A stretch of DNA of 9,773 nucleotides from Nitrososphaerota archaeon (GTDB taxonomy: Archaea > Thermoproteota > Nitrososphaeria > Nitrososphaerales > CADDZS01): contig JAPCJU010000027.1 in assembly GCA_027886795.1 (NCBI GenBank), positions 1 through 9,773 of the forward strand, in the 5' to 3' direction. Position 1 is the first letter of the stretch; every line of letters begins with the position of its first letter. Below are positions 6,913 through 9,773 of this stretch, one piece after another. Position numbers and translations under genes: made by a program. The notes under the pieces are model-generated. The model saw only the letters and a program-made list of their open reading frames with translations, made no database searches and had not been told where the DNA came from.

Positions 6913-8961
6913 CTATGTCTTTTTGAAAAAGTGTGCCCTAACTTCATAGATGACGCCGGACTTCCACATATCTTGGAACACCTTTTCTGCTTGCTCTCGA
7001 GTGAATTTCCCAGTCTTTGCAATTTCCTCGTAAAACACCTTGTCTTCAACAGGTTGTTTGGATTCCCCTGTCAATGTTTTGAAGACATCAAGCGCCGCCT
7101 CTCTGAGTCCCTTCTCGCTTATTGGTTTATTGTATAAAACACCGACATCGACTTTTTTGGTTGACTGATCAACCGCAACCGTACGCAGCATTCGATCAAT
7201 CAGATTTACGGCATGGAGGGCGTCGTCCTCCGTCACTCGGGGATGAAGCAAAATTCTTGCCCTTGCTATCGACAGCCGAATCATGCCCTCCAGCCATCTG
7301 GGAGTTACTGAAATCTGTTCAGGAGATGCTTCACGCCTCAGCTTGATGTAATAGGAAGAAAGGCGATTTCTTGCTTCTTCAGTCAATTCAGGGTCGAGCC
7401 TTTTCACATAAATTATGTATTTTTTCAGCAGCTCGAATTCTATTGGAGGAGCAGTTGGAAAGGAGGACTTTGCTCTCATGTCTAGGATGTGTCTTGCAAC
7501 ACTTTCATCCATGGCCTGATCTGCCTCGTCGCGAATAATGAAAATAAGATCGAAACGGGTCAGGAGCGGTACCGGAAGTGCAACATTTTCAAGTATATTC
7601 TTGTACGGATCGTACTTTCCATCTACTGGATTTGCTGCTGCAAGAATGCTCGTTCTGGCGTTGAGCGTTGCTATTATCCCTCCCTTTGCGACGCTAACGG
7701 TCTGTTGCTCCATGACCTCGTGCAACGCGGAGCGATCCTCGTCCCTCATTTTGTCAAATTCATCAATGCATGCCACGCCAAGATCGGCCAACACCGTCGC
7801 CCCTGCCTCCAGCATCATCATTCCATTTTTTTCCTTGACGACAGCGGCCGTCAAGCCAGCTGCTGTAGATCCTCGTCCGCTCGTGAACAATCCTCGAGGG
7901 GCAACTCTCGCGACGTACTTGAGCAACTCACTTTTCGCGGTACCAGGATCCCCGACCAAAAGTATGTTGATATCTCCCCTTAGAGTCGACCCATCAGGGA
8001 GGGTCTTTTGGGGCGATCCGACCATCAAGAGCAGAGCAGCTTCTTTGTGAAGCTCGTGACCGAAAATTGCCGGAGCAACAGATGCCACTAATCGATCGTA
8101 CGCACCAGGGAGGGCTGCGAGTGTTTTGATAGCGTCCTCCTCCTCCCTTGAAACCTGCTGCTCCTCAGAACGCTTGCTTATCTGCTCGACATAATTTGCT
8201 TCGATTCTGGAATTGAATAATTTGCGCGAATAACCGCCGATATTTTCAGACTCGGCTTTGACGATCCCGGTCAGAAAAACTCTGTCTCCAGGTCGGGCTG
8301 AATTCACGATGTCACCTGTCAGATTTACGTCAAAAGATTGAGGCAGCTGTCCTGGAGGTAATTCTTCTGGCATTTCCTGAACCTTTATCACCTGGAAATC
8401 GATGAATTCCGTTTTCAGATCGTCAAGCTCGAAATTCTTGGTCTCGCCGCACCCTTCAGTTTCACACTTTATGGGCCGCTTCAGAGTCGTTCCGGATCCC
8501 GTTTGTTCGATAAATGTGATGTGACCGTTGAAACAGCGAAATGCGGCATTGACTGCCAGTGGCCGAAGTTCAGAGGTCCTTGTCACCATTCCGGCAACTA
8601 GAATCAACTTGTTCAGTTCGTTTTTGGTTACCCCTCTCAAAGAGACGCGGTCTGAAAGATCTCTTAGCCGAACCCGTAGCTCTTTTCTAATCTTGTCAGC
8701 ATAAACCGGATTTTCGATGTCTAGAGTTTCGACTGCCGCGTCATCAAATGAACTGAGAAACAGGTCGGGTTCATTGACGAGGCTGGTAGCAAGATCGGTG
8801 TCGTACCCTTCAAGGTCAGAGTAATCGACAATCAGAGACCTGGAAGTCGTTCCCGGAAGTTGGGAAACCTGAATTCTGTATTTCAGCTCGTTTTTTTCAT
8901 CTTTGTAGCCCTTGAGAAAATCCACAAAGATGTCCTTTACTTTGGCTTCGGTGTATTCCAT
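6913..8961 (-). CDS. mcm: Minichromosome maintenance replicative helicase MCM
   Basis: MCM is the hexameric ring helicase that unwinds DNA at the archaeal fork, working with GINS and GAN/Cdc45. The 682-residue protein is typical in length and has no intein. The N-terminal domain covers about 1-265. A zinc-binding insert has putative ligands Cys143, His147, Cys166 and Cys171. The AAA+ domain shows Walker A GDPGTAKS (337-344, Lys343), Walker B CIDEFDK (398-404), sensor 1 Asn444 in AAANP, arginine finger Arg469 in LLTRFD, and sensor 2 Arg555 in TPRWLEG. Residues 615-682 fit the C-terminal winged helix. The ATG at 8961 lies 8 nt after the GINS stop. A purine-rich GGAAGGAAAG near the GINS stop (8973-8982, minus strand) may serve as its ribosome-binding site. 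The tight spacing implies one operon and likely translational coupling with GINS. Confidence 0.98.
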   Translation of the reverse strand: MEYTEAKVKDIFVDFLKGYKDEKNELKYRIQVSQLPGTTSRSLIVDYSDLEGYDTDLATSLVNEPDLFLSSFDDAAVETLDIENPVYADKIRKELRVRLRDLSDRVSLRGVTKNELNKLILVAGMVTRTSELRPLAVNAAFRCFNGHITFIEQTGSGTTLKRPIKCETEGCGETKNFELDDLKTEFIDFQVIKVQEMPEELPPGQLPQSFDVNLTGDIVNSARPGDRVFLTGIVKAESENIGGYSRKLFNSRIEANYVEQISKRSEEQQVSREEEDAIKTLAALPGAYDRLVASVAPAIFGHELHKEAALLLMVGSPQKTLPDGSTLRGDINILLVGDPGTAKSELLKYVARVAPRGLFTSGRGSTAAGLTAAVVKEKNGMMMLEAGATVLADLGVACIDEFDKMRDEDRSALHEVMEQQTVSVAKGGIIATLNARTSILAAANPVDGKYDPYKNILENVALPVPLLTRFDLIFIIRDEADQAMDESVARHILDMRAKSSFPTAPPIEFELLKKYIIYVKRLDPELTEEARNRLSSYYIKLRREASPEQISVTPRWLEGMIRLSIARARILLHPRVTEDDALHAVNLIDRMLRTVAVDQSTKKVDVGVLYNKPISEKGLREAALDVFKTLTGESKQPVEDKVFYEEIAKTGKFTREQAEKVFQDMWKSGVIYEVRAHFFKKT

Positions 8962-8969
8962 TCGAAGAA

Positions 8970-9554
8970 TTACTTTCCTTCCATCATCATGGATCGCCAG
9001 GATTGGAGCAGCCCGTAAACAGAATCGAAAATTTGGTATTCTTCTGGTGTCAGCTTTTCACGAACGTCTGTTGGCGGGGAAAGTGACGCAGCAATACTCA
9101 ATATTTTTCTTAATCTCAGCGCAATTAAATCGTAAATCAATGTGCGGGTCTTTTCAAGTTCCGGTATCGACGATGGTTTCAAATTGCCGAAATCACGAGT
9201 ATGGGCTAACTGGCGCCTTATTTTCAAGTAGAAATCTGGTCTGAGAGTAGACAATTGTTCTGATCCCGCGATTTTCTCTCTGGTAACCGCCTTGAAAACT
9301 TCGGAGGAGAAGCTTTCTTCCTGACTTTCGCATATATCCAAATTCACAAGAACTTCGGCAACCCACCTAGGGAGATCAATAGTGTCGCCCTCATTCATCG
9401 GTTCTAAGTGAATGCTGCCGATGTCGATCCTCGAGATCTTTTGCTTGACCCTAAGCCTCGAAGCTGAAAGCAGGTAAGCAAACTCTCTGTCACGGATCGA
9501 TTGAATTACTTGTTCGGCAGACAACTCGGGGGCCTTCCCTTCTTTAACGCTCAC
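8970..9554 (-). CDS. GINS complex subunit (Gins23-like candidate)
   Basis: GINS subunits bridge MCM and Cdc45/GAN in the archaeal replicative helicase. The 194-residue protein has a small beta-rich segment at about 38-75 with DLPRWVAEVLVNL (60-72), resembling the GINS B-domain. A helical A-domain follows at about 85-187, with LRPDFYLKIRR (104-114), ALRLRKILSIA (145-155) and KLTPEEYQIFDSVY (167-180). B-before-A order and a position directly upstream of mcm fit Gins23, whose gene neighbours mcm in Sulfolobus. However, the EEY/RLRKIL pattern also recalls Gins51, so the paralogue assignment is open and I give no symbol. Start: the GTG at 9554 is the first possible start after an in-frame stop at 9633-9635, and no clear ribosome-binding site precedes it. 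It is probably the first gene of a GINS-mcm-hel308 operon. A second GINS gene is not in this window. Confidence 0.82.
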   Translation of the reverse strand: MSVKEGKAPELSAEQVIQSIRDREFAYLLSASRLRVKQKISRIDIGSIHLEPMNEGDTIDLPRWVAEVLVNLDICESQEESFSSEVFKAVTREKIAGSEQLSTLRPDFYLKIRRQLAHTRDFGNLKPSSIPELEKTRTLIYDLIALRLRKILSIAASLSPPTDVREKLTPEEYQIFDSVYGLLQSWRSMMMEGK

Positions 9555-9693
9555 TGATATGAGTTTGGGAAATGGAGAATTTCGACTCCCCTTCTCCTTA
9601 ACAGTTTGATCCGTTCGTTGTGTTTCCTTTCTTCAACAAAACCTTATCCGCTCGTGAAAAATTAGTGTTAATGTTAGTTCTTACAATCAAACG
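9555..9693. promoter_or_regulatory. Divergent promoter region between GINS and the rfcS start
   Basis: This 139-nt region separates the minus-strand GINS-mcm-hel308 genes from the plus-strand rfcS start, so it must drive both. Facing rfcS, an A-rich TGAAAAATTAG at 9655-9665 lies roughly 30 nt before the GTG at 9694 and could be a TATA-like element. Facing GINS no element is convincing. An inverted repeat sits at 9574-9597. No RNA gene was recognised. Confidence 0.5.
9574..9597. repeat. Inverted repeat upstream of the GINS gene
   Basis: GGAGAA (9574-9579) and TTCTCC (9592-9597) are perfect inverted arms with a 12-nt spacer. They lie 20-43 nt before the GINS start, where they could be an operator for a dimeric regulator or a hairpin in the leader RNA. 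Confidence 0.35.
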
Positions 9694-9773
9694 GTGAACG
9701 ATTTGAGCAAGATTTTTGACGATGGCGATGATAATAATGAGAAAAAATCAGAACAATTAATGTGGGTTGAAAA
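9694..9773 (+). CDS. rfcS: Replication factor C small subunit, N-terminal fragment (cut by window end)
   Basis: RFC small subunits form the AAA+ clamp loader that places PCNA on DNA. Only about 26 codons are visible. They are open from an upstream TGA at 9655-9657 to the window end and finish with LMWVE, the start of the MWVEKYRP motif that opens nearly all archaeal RFC small subunits. Possible starts in this frame are GTG 9694, TTG 9703 and ATG 9760. The first two give an acidic/Asn-rich leader (DDGDDNNEKK) before the motif, while the ATG begins right at it. I use 9694 because leader residues before WVEKYRP are common in the family, but the start is uncertain. The assignment rests on one short motif plus the setting next to GINS and MCM. 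The AAA+ motifs lie beyond the window. Confidence 0.68.
   Translation, partial: MNDLSKIFDDGDDNNEKKSEQLMWVE

Noticed and set aside
7900..8000. Intein insertion at the MCM Walker A, or in RtcB
   Set aside because: These families often host inteins in archaea, but both proteins have normal length and uninterrupted motifs here.
7538..8050. Open frame of about 170 codons antisense to the MCM AAA+ region
   Set aside because: It is an antisense shadow of a highly conserved gene. The translation has no recognisable motif.
9574..9600. tRNA T-loop-like sequence TTCGACT at 9581-9587
   Set aside because: The flanking five bases on each side do not pair as a T-stem, and no acceptor or anticodon arm can be built around it.
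1..9773. CRISPR array, insertion sequence, attachment site, rRNA or defence system
   Set aside because: No spaced repeats, transposase-like motifs, terminal inverted repeats or RNA gene signatures were seen. The window is densely packed with core genes.

Overview
This window is chromosomal housekeeping DNA from an archaeon. The genes present are MCM, GINS, Hel308, the start of an RFC small subunit, archaeal RtcB and two A-type ATPase membrane subunits. The mcm gene sits directly downstream of a GINS gene. Several starts are non-ATG, ribosome-binding sites are weak or absent, and GC content is moderate by eye. Together these suggest the Thermoproteota/TACK side, possibly Nitrososphaeria (Thaumarchaeota). 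The lineage is inferred from memory of family features, not from a database comparison.

Layout from left to right. (a) 55-288 (+) encodes a small two-helix membrane protein of unknown function. (b) 341-712 (-) encodes the proteolipid (c-ring) subunit K of the A/V-type ATPase. (c) 713-979 is an AT-rich divergent intergenic region. (d) 980-3076 (+) encodes ATPase subunit I (the a subunit). (e) 3077-3141 is a short convergent spacer with a candidate terminator. (f) 3142-4602 (-) encodes the RNA ligase RtcB. (g) 4681-6855 (-) encodes the Hel308 helicase. (h) 6913-8961 (-) encodes the MCM helicase. (i) 8970-9554 (-) encodes a GINS subunit. (j) 9555-9693 is a divergent promoter region. (k) 9694-9773 (+) is the first ~26 codons of a gene that is very probably the replication factor C small subunit; it runs off the window.

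The right-hand part is a replication/repair cluster. GINS and MCM are two parts of the archaeal CMG helicase and lie 8 nt apart. Hel308, a stalled-fork and recombination helicase, follows closely, and rfcS (clamp loader) diverges from the same intergenic region. RtcB lies downstream on the same strand but after a 78-nt gap with its own TATA-like element, so it is probably a separate or partly separate unit. In the left-hand part, the rotor (K) and stator (I) of the membrane proton channel are transcribed divergently. None of the other ATPase subunits is in view.

I see no mobile element, CRISPR array, tRNA/rRNA or intein, and no clearly undescribed system. The points most worth a second look are the replisome gene arrangement, the unusual zinc-ligand spacing in MCM, the signal peptide on subunit K, the small membrane protein beside the ATPase genes, and the short DNA repeats in the two divergent intergenic regions.
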